From: Vespula vulgaris
Taxonomy: Eukaryota > Arthropoda > Insecta > Hymenoptera > Vespidae
Reading direction: 5' to 3'
Assembly: GCF_905475345.1 (NCBI RefSeq)
Contig: NC_066610.1
Span: forward strand, 1,988,886-2,052,885
DNA: 64,000 nucleotides
Of the stretch, positions 12,233 through 25,480 are shown piece after piece (position 1 is the first letter of the stretch; the number at the start of each line of letters is the position of its first letter). The position numbers and the translations under genes were made by a program. The notes below the pieces were generated by a model. It searched no databases. It was not told the origin of the DNA and saw nothing but the letters and a program-made list of their open reading frames with translations.

Positions 12233-14620
12233 TTCTATCTGTCTATCTATCTCTCTCCTTCCTACATGGTGTATTCGTTTCCTTTTTCATGTATACACAT
12301 TGTATTACTTTTATTTTTATTTTTATTATTATTTTAGAATCATCGTCATCATAGTCGTTATCATCGTCATTATTGTCGTCGTCGTTAATATATATTTTTG
12401 TGGAATAAAATGAGAATGTACAATAAATAAAAATCTAATATTAAAAATGTATGATGAATGGAATAATATATAAAAGATATAATAAATGAAATCAATGATT
12501 GGTGGTTATTTAACGTTGAGAAGAAGACAGAAGAATATTGTAACGAAATAGCAACAAGGGTAACGATAATAATGATTATAATAATAATAATGATAAGCAT
12601 TGTAAATGAAACAATAATTTAGTAAGGATAATTTTTATCAATCCTTTCATTTCATTTTTCATTTTGTAAATACGGAAAAGAGAGATAGAGAAAAAGATGG
12701 GAAAATATTTTTCTATTTCTTTGTTCCCGATAAACAATATTATCATTATTATTATAATTATTTTTATTGTTATAGTAAGAGTGCGTCAAGCTCGTAACTT
12801 TTCGTAATGACACGTGCAAACTGTCCACGTTTACAATTCGTTCATTATTTGGATTCAACCAGGCAGAAGTGAATTCACGAGAAGAAGGTCTACGGGTTCC
12901 GGAAGCCCCGCTAGTGAATAATAGTCAACCCTCGATACTCTCCCCTCCTCTCCCACCCCCTCCTCTTTCACCATACTTCACCATACTTCACCATACTTCC
13001 CCTTCCTAAAACTATTCTTCGTCTATAGAACGATTGAAAGTCCATACCGAATTTCCTATCCAAGCTATATATAAAATTCAACCTTAAATTTCTACGACTA
13101 TGTATGTATGTATGTATGTGTATGTGTATGTGTGTGTGTACGTGTGTATGTATAGTTCGTGGACTATGATTGGTCAGTAACACTCCCTTCACCAATCAAC
13201 CAACCACCTACTTCACCAAGAAACAGTATCACCAAATTTTGTAACACGCAAGCATCAACCCTTTACCCTCCACACCTATTCACCATTTCTTTTTTTTTTA
13301 TATATATATGTGTGTGTATGTTCGTGTGTGTGTATCTGTGTATCTGTCTTCTGTCTCTGTTGCTCTTTCTCCCCTTCTTTCGAAATCATAACCCTAATTA
13401 ATCCCTATTTAGGGCATCGGTTTGTTCAAACTAGGTGGTCGTTGTAGACGGATTATTATATAACGTGAAAATTGTTTTTTTTTTTTTATTTTTCTTTTTA
13501 ATAACGGCAAACTTCGATATTGTATTTTTGGAAAAAAGAGAAAAAAGAAAGGGGATTTAATTGATATTTTTTCTCTTCTTTTTTTTTTTTCTTCTCTTTT
13601 TTTTCGTCGATATAAAATTCACTTTTTACAAAAATTTCGACGAAATTAATTAAACGTATATTAATCGATATATACGAGTTATTAATGAATTACGAATTTT
13701 ATTGATTGTTCAAAAATCTTTTTACGAAAATGATAAAAACTATAGATAACATTTCTTTAAAAAGGAAAGAAAGAAGAGAAAACATTCAAAAGATCGTCCA
13801 TCGAATCCTCCATATTGAACATTCAATCTTATGATATAAATAAAAAAAAAGAAATTTCTTCGATAACCCCTTTTCCCTTTCCATTCTCCCTTTCACTTTT
13901 TTTTTTATACAGCCCTGACCAAGCAATTATCAAAAAACGCACACAACCCTTTCTTTAATCTTTCCTTTTTTTTTCTATGATTCAACACGAGTCTAATAAA
14001 ACTAACTATTAAAAAAAAATAAATAAATAAATAAATAAATAAAAAAGAAAAAAAATTTCACACATAGACATACACATCAACACAGAAAGAGAGAGAGAAA
14101 GAGAGAGAGAGAAAAGGACACATATTTTTTCAAAGCATAAGAGCCTACATTTCCTTTTTTCTTTCTTTTTTTTCCTTTCCTTCCAACCCTTCTTACTTAT
14201 CGCCTTTCCTTATCTCGACCCTTCCGTTTTCTTATCTGTAGGTAAGAACGAGACGAATCTAACAGAGGGAAAACGTTCTAGAGTGCTGATTAAAATTTCA
14301 AGAGTAAGACAGAGCAGGATAGAGAAAGAAAGAGATAGAGAGAGACAGAGATTCGTACGAAACTTGTCAAAGCCTTCTTCGAAATCGGAGAGAAAGAGAT
14401 AAATATATATATATGTATAGAGGTTTAAGGGTAGAAATGAGAAGGGTGGGGGAACAAAGGAGAAAAAGGGGGACCGGCACACTCTAAGTAATTAAAGCCC
14501 TGTTTCTCTCTCTCTCTCTTTTTACGCCTCCTCCTATTTATTTCCGCGACCTTCTCGCGGATTCAACCCAAACACCATGATATACCGAGAAAGAGAAAGA
14601 GAGAGAGAGAGAAAGAGAGG

Positions 14621-14659
<39 letters not shown>

Positions 14660-14689
14660 GAATAAAAAAAGAAAATAAAAAACTCAAGG
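12191..14689. other. Non-coding, microsatellite-rich
   Basis: No gene seen. It holds (TA)n (12206-12233), ATC/GTC text (12340-12390), a three-fold decamer CACCATACTT (12969-12998), GT/TATG repeats (13099-13155, 13300-13350), T- and A-rich low complexity, AAAT repeats (14020-14042) and long GA tracts (14588-14660). A C-rich segment at 12905-12965 has mild minus-strand G-quadruplex potential. Confidence 0.6.
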
Positions 14690-15150
14690 ACAATAGTCCA
14701 GGTAATTGCTAACCTACAACTCGTTTTGTTTTGCTTTTGATTCGTATTTTTTTTTTTGTTGTTACGGAAGTTAATATAAAGAAAAAGAAATTAATTAACA
14801 TAACAACTTTCCTTTAAGACAAAAATAATCAACCCTTATCATTCCGCACGTTTTTGTTCACTCGAACGATGTCAGGAAAAAAGAAAGATTAATAAAAATA
14901 TTTGGGGTATAATCGTTCGGGTAATTGGTAAAGATCAAAATGATTTTTATTAAGAAAATAATCAACCCTTATCATTCCGCAGCTTTGATTTGTTAAGAGA
15001 ATGAAGAATAAAGGAAGAAAAGTAATTGAAAAAAGCTTGCGAACAATGGCCCAAGTAATTTGGTATATGTAAGACTCATTTTTGTTTTATCGATCAATTC
15101 TTTGATTATTATCAGAAAAAAAAATTTCAACCCTTATCATTCCGCAACGT
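14690..15150. repeat. Degenerate tandem array, 3 copies
   Basis: The block CAACCCTTATCATTCCGC ends three units (14830-14847, 14963-14980, 15128-15145), spaced 133 and 165 bp. The front of each unit carries a GAACAATGGCCCAAGTAATT-like phrase (about 14690, 14908, 15042) followed by CTCATTTTTGTTTT-like text. The terminal block is nearly invariant while the middle has drifted. Confidence 0.85.
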
Positions 15151-15419
15151 CAATAATGTTTATATATTTATTATACATTGACAGATTAAATATTAGATAT
15201 TTTGATTGATGCAATTGAGTACTCAATTCATTAAAAAATAAAAAAGAAAAAATCAAAGCAAACGATGTGTATACTTTAATGTTAGTTTGATGAAAAGTAA
15301 CTTTAATGTATATGTATATAGATCGATCGACTGCCAACGTGATGAATCTTAAAATCAAAGAAAAAAGAAAAAAAAAAGCAAAAAAGAAGAACTGCGGAAG
15401 ATCTCAAGGAAGTAATACA

Positions 15420-15617
15420 CTTTTACCGTGTATGGCGGAGAGCAGCAAGTGATCTCGTTCCTATAATTAGCGCTCGTTTATTGCATTTAACTGTTTTGCG
15501 ACAGTTCACTTTTTCTCGACTCGAGTCAACGTCAGCCATTATTTCATTTAATCCATTACGCCATTGGGGCATCACAGCACCGGCATATTTTTCTCTTACG
15601 AGACAGAATGTTAACAA
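15420..15617 (-). other. GC-balanced unique patch, doubtful open frame
   Basis: A non-repetitive, CpG-containing block with CTCGACTCGAGTC and an ATGGCGG-type motif (15433-15439). The minus strand is open for 64 codons without low complexity, but the 5' codon is TTG rather than ATG and I recognise no domain. An internal exon or a conserved non-coding element are both possible. Confidence 0.12.
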
Positions 15618-15711
15618 TTAATTATTTCGAACGCTCGATTCCATCTTACAAGAAGAAGAAAGATATATATGTGCGTGTAAATTTGAAAAAGAAACGAACG
15701 ACGACAAGTAC

Positions 15712-16330
15712 AAGGCCCATAATTTTGCTTCTGGTTAGTCCCAAAAAGAAAAAAAAAAAAAAAGACATTCCTTTCCTTTTCATTCGTTCATTCATGTTAT
15801 ACGTACACGTTAAATCCTTAAAAAAGAAACAAAAAACAAAATTTTCAATTTGAACATAAGGCCCATTTTTCATTTTCATTCTTATGGATCCCAAAATGGA
15901 ACCATTGAATAAAAAATATAAACGTTCGTAAACGCTTGCGTGAATTTCGAAAAGAAAAAGAAAGATCTACAAAAATTATTATCTTCTTTTTTTTATTTTA
16001 TACCATAAGGCCCATTTTTCATTTTCAATCGTGTTTCGTTTTCACGAGTCTAGAAAGTCAATCCGAAATAAACAACACGAATACAAACATCCTCGTAAAG
16101 ATGAATTCTGATAAAAAACGAAAGATATTTCTACTTTTTTGTTTACTATAAGGCCCATTTGTCATTCTCATTCGAGTTTCATTTTTGTGAGTCCCAAAAG
16201 AACTCCAAATAAACAGAACGCTGCATTACGTAAATATGTTTAGTCGGTCAAAAAAGAAAAAAAAAGAAGAAAACGAAACGAAAGTAGAAAATGATTTTTA
16301 CAATTTTCAACTATAAGTCCCAAGTTCTCT
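15712..16330. repeat. Degenerate tandem array, 4-5 copies of about 146 bp
   Basis: AAGGCCCAT starts units at 15712, 15858, 16007 and 16150 (spacings 146, 149, 143). A decayed fifth start, AAGTCCCAAG, lies near 16315. After the anchor come TTTTCATTTTCATTC, then GAGTCCCAAAA-like text, then AATAAAC. The unit length is almost constant although the sequence has diverged. Confidence 0.88.
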
Positions 16331-17024
16331 CCCCACCCTTCCTCCCACCTTAGAACCTACCCAATACCACCAAACTTTCATTTCAATTTACTTCGAGTTT
16401 TCTACTGTTGCTATGGGCTTTCCTAAAGGGAAAGATAAACAGACTCGGACAGTTGTATGGTAGTCAAGCCCTTTTCAAGTGTCGGTGGAAGGGAGAGAAG
16501 GGTTTTCTTTTCTTTTTCTTCCTCCTTTTTTTTTTTTTTGTTAAGATCGTTTCTCGTTTCTCGGAGCGCAACTCGACGAAGAGGAACTCACGTGTTTTGC
16601 TATTCGGTCCTTTTGGAGTCTACTTGTGTGGTCCCTACTAACGCATACATGTTAATATATACATGTATATATGTATTCGTGTGTAATCTAAAATCTATTA
16701 GGAACTCGGTGATGCGAGAAAAAGAATTCTTCCTTCATTTCTCTCTTTTTCTTTTTTTTTTAATAATAATAATAAAAAATTGTATTTGAAGAACTGTTGA
16801 TTCTCAAGTGTAGAAACAGTAGAGGTAAAACTGGTATATGTACCAAGGAGTCCTGGGGTTTTATCAATGACTCCCAAGAGACAAGAACCCAGCGTTTTCC
16901 TGGCCCTTCATCCCATTCCGCATGACCAATATCAACCATTCCGCGTACCTTTATCAAGCTTTTCCCTCTGAATATTAGATAAACACACATCCCTCTTTTC
17001 ACCACCCTCTACATCTCTCACTCA

Positions 17025-17060
<36 letters not shown>

Positions 17061-18295
17061 ATATATATATACATGTATACCTTTCATACGCTCGATTAGG
17101 TTCGATCTATCCGATTATCGGTTACTTGAGATATTTCTTTCATTTTTTTTTTTTAACTCAAATCCCTTGTTCTTTCTTTCTTTTTTTTTATTTTTGCGAA
17201 TAAAATGATTCATGGAAGAAGAAGGTTTTGTAATTGAGGAAATAATCGTTAGAGACTTTAGGTTTATATCGAATTGTATAGAAACGTGTGGGATTACCAA
17301 TGAGAAGGTGAGAGTGTAATAAGAAAAAGAGAGAGAGAGAGAGAGAGTGGAGAACGTAGGAGGATGGTTACAGCGAAAGCTGATAGTTCTGTGAATGGAA
17401 CGACACAAGGGACCAACAAAGAATGAGCGAGATAGCTATACGTGCAACGAACTTACTGCACGTATTTGCATTCGATTAAGCCGATGTCTCACGACTGAAG
17501 TCGATGCACCTTCGACCTTCTTCTTCTTTTATATTCCGCAAAAAAGAAAAAATAATAATAAAATGAAAAAAGAAACAAAAAGAAAATTTTCACGATTTTT
17601 TCTCTTTTTCTCTCTTTTTTTTTTTTTTTCTTTTTTTCAACTGCCTCTATAACTACGATACATCACTATTATGAAGTATTTTACGAGTTAGAAACGATAC
17701 GTAATTAAATCCGTCGTTGAAAATTTGTATTAAGTTTCAATGTCGAATTTTTAATTCTCTCTTTTTATGGAATTAAAAGACGAATAAAAAGAATGAAAAT
17801 ATATGCTTCCTTTTTCGTTTTCCTCTTTTCTTTTTTTTTTTTTCTTTTTTAGAGAGACACCCGTTACACACACGCGCGCGTTTTTTCTTTTTGTAAAAAA
17901 GATTCTGAAAAGTAGTACTCACGATTGATAACGAAATACAATAGAATTAGAAAAGGACAGAAAGCAGAAGAAAGATGTATTTTCTAAGACTCATTTGTCT
18001 TCTCGTTTTATCAAAAAATAAATCTTTAATAAAAAAAAAAAAAAAAAAAAGAAACTTCGAAAGAGTTCATGTTTCAATAAACGAAACAACAACGACCAAC
18101 AACATGAGAAATTCGCATCTTTGTTTTTCTTTTTAAATTAATTCCTTGGAGCGTTATTTCCTTTCGAGACACCCAGTATATAGAATAAGACACACGTGTA
18201 TCTCTTACGTTAACACCTTAAGAAACGTGCAGGATAGTCTGCTTATAGTCGTAACACAGTACAACAATCCCAATGCATAAGTTTAGGATCCATTG
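16331..18295. other. Non-coding; one unique patch at 16.8-17.0 kb
   Basis: Mostly T-rich low complexity and CT/TA tracts (17028-17070). The segment at 16800-16985 is non-repetitive; its minus strand is open (16760-17005) but lacks an ATG at the 5' end and matches nothing I know. It carries TTCCGCA at 16916-16922 and a related TTCCGCG about 22 bp on. T-rich runs fill 17590-17640 and 17815-17850, and there is a 20-odd base A run near 18030. Confidence 0.5.
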
Positions 18296-18320
18296 TCTCT
18301 CTCTCTCTCTCTCTCTTTCT

Positions 18321-18374
<54 letters not shown>
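18296..18374. repeat. CT tract joined to (TA)n
   Basis: A CT microsatellite (to about 18323) passes directly into about 25 TA units (18324-18374). Read directly. Confidence 0.97.
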
Positions 18375-18376
<2 letters not shown>

Positions 18377-18766
18377 TTGTCTTTCTCATTCAAACGATGA
18401 GAGGTTAATCTCAGTGTGGGTTGAAGATCGTGGGCGTTGACTCACTCTTTCACACACACGTACATAAAACACACAATACAAATAAATCTCACTTTCTTTA
18501 CGATCGAAATTCAATGAATATAGAAATATAGATATTTTTATTGTTGTTGTTGTTATTGTTGTTGGAAATAAATGGTCATTGATAATGACGATGACGATAA
18601 TGATGACGATCGAAGTAAGAATCTTAAAGGATCTACGGTCAGGATCGTACCTTCGTGATCGTTCGTTCGGGTTCGTTCAGCCGTTTAAGGAGAGCTGTCG
18701 GTATGTAAGCTCGACAATAAAACCGGCACTTTAAAACTCGTTTTACCAGGACGACGACGCTTCGAC

Positions 18767-18783
18767 GAGAAAGAGAGAGAGAG

Positions 18784-18850
<67 letters not shown>

Positions 18851-18952
18851 TAGCATTCGCGAATAAGGATACCGGTGCAACCTGCTCTGATTTTTCTACC
18901 ACTACAGTTCTTCGTGGATCCTTCCGCAGATGGTTGAGAAAGCAAGAGAGAA

Positions 18953-19003
<51 letters not shown>

Positions 19004-19013
19004 GAGAGAGAGT
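18767..19013. repeat. Two long GA tracts around a 100-bp unique spacer
   Basis: GA tracts at about 18767-18850 and 18956-19013 flank a non-repetitive spacer (18851-18955). Long Ser-Leu and Arg-Glu frames on the two strands are artefacts of the dinucleotide. Confidence 0.95.
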
Positions 19014-19369
19014 GATAGAAAATCTTTCCCTCGAACGAAAAGGAAGTTTGAACGCGTTGGTTGAAAAGAGACAACAACAAACACACGCACGCACGCACGC
19101 ACCAATAATAATATATCCAAATAATGAATTATCCAAAAAGAAAATGGAGACGAAAAGAATAGTATACCCTTCGATTGAAATATTCTTAGAAAAGAAGAAA
19201 GAGAAAAGAATGATAGAGAAGATCTAGAGAAAATAGAGAAGATTAAGATCTCGAAAAAAGAAAATTAGATAAATATGTAAAAGAGCAAAAAGTTGTGGAA
19301 GACAGAGCTACGAGATTTTAATCCTTCCTTTTGTCCGTAGTCGAAAAAAGAATAAGGAAAGTAAAATTA

Positions 19370-19490
19370 AAAAGAGAAAGAAAAGAACGAAAAAGAAGAA
19401 GAAGAAAACGTAAAGAGAAGGAAGTGAACAAGAGGAAGAGGAAGAGGAAGAGGAAGAGAAATAAGAAGAAAGAAAGAAAGAGAGAGAGAG
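19370..19490. repeat. Homopurine tract with GAGGAA hexamers
   Basis: AAG, AAAAG and GAGGAA units (the last at about 19431-19458), then GA repeat. Purine asymmetry gives spurious Lys/Arg/Glu and Ser/Phe/Leu frames. Confidence 0.9.
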
Positions 19491-19699
19491 AGTTTGTGGT
19501 TGAACCGAACGTATACACGTGATTCCTCTCATCCCTCACCTGGCCGTTAACCCTCCGCCCAACTCTAGCCCACCCCTGTAAAGTAAATCCTTTAGAGTCA
19601 GCCGAACCCCGAAACCCTTATTTCTTCTTATGTTGTCGACGACAGCGCGCGAAAACCTGTTTAAACAAGGGATCCTCGACGCTGTGCACATGCCAAAGA

Positions 19700-19786
19700 A
19701 AAAAGACACGAACGAAAGAAAGAAAGAGAAAGAAAGAAAGAAAGAAAGAAAGAGAAAGATAGAACCAACTGAAATCTGGACTGAAC

Positions 19787-19826
<40 letters not shown>

Positions 19827-19980
19827 GGACCTGTTTCACCAAGTGAACGGGAGGGAGAGTGCAATAAACGTAAAGCCACGACGGCGGAACACACTTCGCC
19901 GGATGAAACAATGTTGCATTGTGTCTCGTGGCAGGCCGTTAACCCAGGTCAGCAACTGCAACTGCACACCCTCGCATTTA

Positions 19981-20012
<32 letters not shown>

Positions 20013-20060
20013 TTCTCTGTCTTTCTCTCTCGTATACATACGTGTATATACACTCTCCCT
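19700..20060. other. GA tract, GC-rich unique patch, CT tract
   Basis: GAAA/GA repeats (19710-19826) and a CT tract (about 19980-20030) enclose a GC-rich, non-repetitive 130-bp patch (19840-19975) with the near-palindrome CAATGTTGCATTG and several CG dinucleotides. A 185-codon plus frame (19630-20187) crosses all three. Its ends are repeat-encoded, so I do not call a gene. Confidence 0.4.
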
Positions 20061-20429
20061 CATTCTCTGTCTCTGTCTCTGTCTCTCTATCCCTCTTTCC
20101 GTATCACCATCTCCGTTCTTCTCCTCCATCATGTACATGTATATGTGTTGTATGTATGTATATACTTATATATATAAATGTACATAGACGTTACTCGTAT
20201 ATGACGTTACTCGTGTAATATATTCTGACGTAATTTCGGTCTATCGGCCTCGATATCAAACTTCTACTATTAACACCGATTTAATTAACCCGTTAACTGT
20301 TTACTATCGAAATTTAAATATCGACCACTTGTTGTTGTTGTTGTTTTTGTTGTTGTTGTTGTTGTTGTTCATCTCGGCGTCGAAACATGAAAAATCGATT
20401 GTGTCACGTTTTATCATCTTTCTTTAATC

Positions 20430-20910
20430 GGACTTTACTTCTTAGAAAAAAAAAGAATAGAAAAAGAAGAAGAAGAAATAAAAATTCTCTCTTTCTAGTG
20501 GAATTTCTTTTTTATAGGATAAATCCAAACGAATCTTCCTACCAATTCTCCCTTCCTTGCGATCGAGAAAAACGATCTTTAAAAACAGTATCAATCTAAC
20601 GATTTATAATAAATTCTAAAGATTTCTAATGAGTCCTAATGACTTATCCATAACTCTTTCAAAATCTACAAATCCTCAAGACTTCGACGATGATTTTCAA
20701 CAAAAAAGAAAAAACAAAAAAAAAAGAGAAAAATTCTCTCTTTCAATCGAACGATTTGCATGACTATTCTCTCGGCTCGTTCCTAAGGAATTTTTTTTGT
20801 TTACATTTTGTTCCGATAAATCCAAATAAATCATTTGTAACGATCATACGAATTCTCGCTTTGTTACGATTTATTCGATCGCAAAAAAAAAAAACAAGTA
20901 AATTTTAGTA
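20430..20910. repeat. Two-copy local repeat
   Basis: AAAATTCTCTCTTTC occurs at 20481 and 20730, and GATAAATCCAAA at 20518 and 20815. A-rich purine blocks precede both first landmarks. The unequal spacing (249 and 297 bp) shows an insertion in one copy. Each copy is open on the plus strand for about 70 codons and both encode an Ile-Asn-Pro-Asn-containing stretch. Confidence 0.6.
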
Positions 20911-21009
20911 ACTTTCCTTTCAGTTACTATTTCACTTACTACTGTTTGATTCAGTAAATAAATCGTAAAATTAAAAAATAAAAAAAAAAAGAAAAGAAAA
21001 GAAAAAAAT

Positions 21010-21041
<32 letters not shown>

Positions 21042-21226
21042 CGATATCGTCAGTCGTATACGGATATATATCTAAACGAAGTTGACTAGTAGGCACAATG
21101 TGAAACGAGCTTGTCCCTGGCCCATATAAAACCGTAGGTAAGCTCTCTATCCGTAAGATTACGTAACGGCTGCCGATAGTAGAACTCAACAACTGTAGAG
21201 CTCAATGTTCAGCTTCTAGTGCAAAC

Positions 21227-21229
21227 CAG

Positions 21230-21259
<30 letters not shown>
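21227..21259 (+). repeat. CAG run (11 triplets)
   Basis: Eight CAG, one CAA and two CAG. In the plus frame this gives 11 Gln followed by His-Ala-Thr-Arg-His, and that frame is open upstream to about 21165. A polyglutamine exon is conceivable, but no ATG or clear splice sites frame it, and it runs into a CT tract at 21290. Confidence 0.9.
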
Positions 21260-21262
<3 letters not shown>

Positions 21263-23168
21263 GCCACGAGACATGATGCAGTCATTCCAACTCTCTCTCT
21301 CTCTCTCTCTTTCTCTCTTTCTCTCTTTCTACTTTATACATGTATAGATGTATGGTGTGTGTATTAAGAAAGAGAGAAAATTCTTGTTCCACTTGGTCGA
21401 TTACGTTTTCAATCTTTTACTTCGATACACTTGTTTGTTTATTTATTTATTTATTTATTAATATTCCTTTTTACGTTCTTTTTCTCTCTCTCTCTCTCTT
21501 TTTCTCTCTCAAAATGATTTCTAATCTTAGAATTAAATCGATTTAAATCGCGTGGATAGTTACGTGCATCTATGTGTATATATATAAATGTATGTATGTG
21601 TGTATATATAAGGATATGTACGTATAGGTAAATAAATTAAAAAAGAATTTAAATTAAAATTGAGAGAGAGAAAGAGAGAAAGAGAGAAAGAGAGAAAGAT
21701 GGTAGTTAAGCAATTGGGCGCTCGGGTTAGATATATTTATAATCGATAAACGTAATTACTATAAAACTTGGCTTATAACTTATCGACAATTTTCTTGTTT
21801 TTTTTTTCTTTCTTTTTTATTCTTTTGTTTGTTTTTTTTCTTTTTTTATTTTTTTTCCTTTCTTTTCTGTCGCGACCAATCGACCTTTCTTAATGGAACA
21901 CCAAGAGAATGTTGGAAAAGTTTAGATAAGCTTCTACGGTGCATAGATACATACATACATTCATACATTCATATATACATATATATTTACACACATATGT
22001 ACATGTATGTATTATATGATAGTCTCGTATCATTTCGCGATGACCCAACTACATACAAATACATACGTACATATATACATACATATGTACGCTCTTATGA
22101 GTCATAGTAACTTCTATCTATCTATCTATCTATCTTTTTCTCTCTTTCTCTCTTTCTCTCTTTCTCTCTTTCTACTCGTGGAATTTTGTTTCCTGTTCGA
22201 GTTATTCGTATTCCGCATACGATTTTTAAACGGGAAATGATACGATAGTAATATCAAAAATATATATTACACACATTAATTTCGATTTTAAACGATACAA
22301 ATAACAATTTTCTTATCATCTATATGGATCATATATAGTTTCCTTTCACGAAACTTAATACTTAATTAACTATTAATAAATATATACATACTCTAATGAT
22401 AATCTAATCGATAGTTCTTTGAATTATCAGGTGATAATTCTAAGGAGTCAAGGAAATTACCAGATGGAAATTCCATCATCTAACTCATTCATTTTATATT
22501 GAACTTTGATCTTTCTCTCTCTTTTCCTCTTTCGTAATTAACACTACAAATTATCCTGTCTATACATATATATGTGTGTATTATAAAATTACTAAAATTG
22601 GATTCACATTATTAAGACGAACCTACGTCGACAAAAAAAAAAATTAGAAAAAATAGATAGATTATTTTTCTTTTAAATTAAATCAAAGTACTAATTCGCG
22701 ATATATACAAATATATATATATTTTTTTTGAAGATCGCGCGATGCAAATTTTTTCTTCGTTGGCCCTTCTTTTCTATCTTCGTTCCACTTTCTTTTCTAC
22801 TAACTTAACTTATTTTATAGTATCTTTTTTTTCGAATTTCAAACATCCCACTGAAAATTGATTGTCCTGAAAACGTTGTTGGCCGATCAATTTCGTGTCG
22901 TGAGCACCTTTCCCTTATAATTCACGGCAATATAATTTACCCGATACCAGTTTCTATCTCTATCTCTTTTTCTCTCACTCTTTACATACATACATATATA
23001 CGTGTATATATATATACAGACATATACAAGACAGTAAATTCTTTCTCCCTACCGACGATTTATGACGTAGATCTTTCACCCCTTCTCTACGGAGTCTTTT
23101 ACCGTACCGGAAACGACCGTTAGAATCGACGACGGAAATTCTTCTCTCTCTTTCTCTCTTTCTCTTTC

Positions 23169-23206
<38 letters not shown>

Positions 23207-23272
23207 TCGCCAATTAGATGCTCCAAGAGAAAATAAATAAAAAGATAGAAAGGGGGAGAGAGAGAGAGAGAG

Positions 23273-23321
<49 letters not shown>

Positions 23322-23530
23322 GGTATAGTAATTTTTAGTTACCTTAAGGCTAGTAACGTGTTAATCAATTCTAACCATCCTAGAAATCCATGATCCGAAA
23401 CGCAAGATCGTTAAACTTATGGTGCGCCGTTCCTTCCTCCATTTAATATTCACTTCAATTACCGTTTAATATATGTGTGTGTATGTGTGTATACTATAGT
23501 TAATATAATATTATATATACTAACCAACTA
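21260..23530. other. Non-coding, simple-repeat-rich
   Basis: No gene recognised. CT tracts (21290-21325), ATTT and TATG repeats (21430-21620), GA/GAAA repeats (21660-21700), T-rich runs (21795-21865), TACA repeats (21950-22090), CTAT then CTCTCTTT octamers (22113-22180), CT tract (23138-23205), and (TA)n at 23278-23314. Two small dyads lie at 22421-22440 and 22463-22477. Confidence 0.6.
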
Positions 23531-23745
23531 CGAGAACCATAAATAGTCACGAATTAGGGTTAATTGATTGTAATTAAAAAATAAATAAATATATCGACTA
23601 CAAACTTTTGACCTACATATACATACATCGATATGTATATATACATATATATGATTTCCTTGAAAAAAAGATCTGTTTAAACATTAAAGAATGAAAACCA
23701 TGATTAATCACGAATTAAGATTAATTGATTGTATTAAAAAAAAAC
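23530..23745. repeat. Two-copy local repeat, 161-bp period
   Basis: A phrase containing TCACGAATTA followed by TTAATTGATTGTA occurs at 23547 and 23708. The flanking GAACCAT-like text and the A-rich tail are shared. Confidence 0.65.
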
Positions 23746-23949
23746 AGAAAATATTAATGAATCATTCAAAAAGTTGAAAAAAAAGAAACTCGTTTAAAAA
23801 TTTGGGAACCATTGTTTTTCTTTTTCTTCAAATAAATTTTTTTATGCTGAACAAGTCCCATATATATACGTGTATATATATTATATACGAAAGAGAGAGA
23901 GAGAAAGAGACACATACACACATACATACACATATATATACACAGTGGT

Positions 23950-24140
23950 AAATGTAGAAACAGCAACGGCAGCAGGTACGTACATATAGCCTCTGCTGAG
24001 GTCTCCGTTCTGGAAATCGATAAGCCCGTCGTCGGTGCTATCCCAGTTATGCGTGCGAAATATTCCGCTTTTCCAGACGTTACCCCGCCATACCAAGAGA
24101 TACCACGTTGTTCAACCCCCATTTCACCCCATTTCACCTC
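23950..24140. other. GC-balanced unique patch
   Basis: A non-repetitive segment open on both strands for about 50 codons. On the minus strand it continues into TA/CA repeat-encoded residues (frame 23766-24137). I recognise no domain. Candidate conserved element or exon. Confidence 0.15.
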
Positions 24141-25429
24141 TTACAACACCCTTTTCATCCTTTTTTTTATATATCCGTACACCACCACCATTGTCATCAA
24201 CCGCACATCTTTTACCTATTATCGTTTTTCAAAAAAGAAAAAAATTAAAATTTTAAAAATTACACAAAAAGTATCACGAGCTGCCAAAATTTAATTTGCA
24301 TCGAGCGATACTTTGTGATCGATTAGGTTCAACGAGTATTTTTTTTTTCTTTTTTTTCTTCGTGCATCGATTACGATTTAATTCTAGCCTCCACCACCTC
24401 ATCCCCATCCCCACTATTCTCACCACGTATATATGAGAGAACGAATGCGATTGGACGAAATAATAAAAGAGGTTAGAGAACAATAAAAAGGTTAGGTTGT
24501 TCCTAACCTTTATAATAACTTAACTAACGTAAAGAACGTTTCAATGTTTCGAATGTTTGAATCGGATTTATACGAAAGGGAAAAAAGAAAAGAAAAATGT
24601 CGACGCAACTTGAAAAATATTACGATATTATTAATACGATATGAGAGAAATAATACGCTAGTATTTTCAACGTAACGTTTCGAATGGCGGAAATCAGCTG
24701 ATTCACACGACATTTCGTCAATGATTAATATAATTATATCCTTCTAATCTCTAACATCTAATTAGATTACGAACGTGTTCTACATGTTATTAACATTCAA
24801 TCCAATTGAAGAATATCGATAATTCTTATATTCCCAATTATAATTATTTCAAATATGATTATCCTTTCGATCGTATATAAAAAGAAATCACCTAAATACA
24901 AGTGCAATTAAGAAATAAATTTTCTAACGAAATTTTTCATTTTCTTCTTTTTTACTTCTAAATTATTTTTTTTTCTCACTTCCTTCCTTCCACCACCGTC
25001 GATTCGAACTCGACACGTTACGTGCGAGTCTTTGTTCGAGATAGCGTTCTTATAGCAACCCATTGGGATTTCTGCGAAAAGGCAGATCGAAAAGTAGACT
25101 TGAAAAGAGAGAAAATAAGCAAAAAAAAAAATATTAAAACGAAATGAAAAAAAGGGAAAAAAAAACAGAAAAATAAAAAGGAAAAAGAAAAGAAGAAAAA
25201 AAAGAAGGGCCAGCCGAAATCCAGTTTATTTCTTAAACTCCTTCGCCAAGCTTCTTCTTCTTCTTCTTCTTCTCCATCCTTTTCTTTTTTCCCTCCCTCT
25301 CACTCCCTCTCTCTCTCTTTTTCTTTCTCACACACGAATCGTAAGGAAAGAGAGAAGAAACGGCACCACGTGGTATCCGCTTTGCCCAGCAAATATATCA
25401 CGGAACATATCAGAACTTAGTGTTGGTAT

Positions 25430-25480
<51 letters not shown>

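Noticed and set aside
18639..19136. 165-codon minus-strand frame (and similar ones at 11611, 9643, 7162, 32263)
   Set aside because: Mostly Ser-Leu, Phe or Arg-Glu runs produced by CT/GA microsatellites; no domain, no conserved-looking segment.
21125..21131. TATAAAA followed by AGGTAAGC (possible TATA box and 5' splice site)
   Set aside because: No initiator at the expected distance and no frame to splice; many TATA-like strings occur by chance in DNA this AT-rich.
21227..21259. Polyglutamine-coding exon
   Set aside because: The frame is open on both sides but has no start, no splice-site pair and runs into a CT tract; kept only as a CAG repeat.
22421..22477. Two small dyads (8-bp arms with 4-nt centre; 7-bp arms with 1-nt centre)
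   Set aside because: Arms this short are expected several times in 64 kb of AT-rich DNA; noted only because they lie close together.
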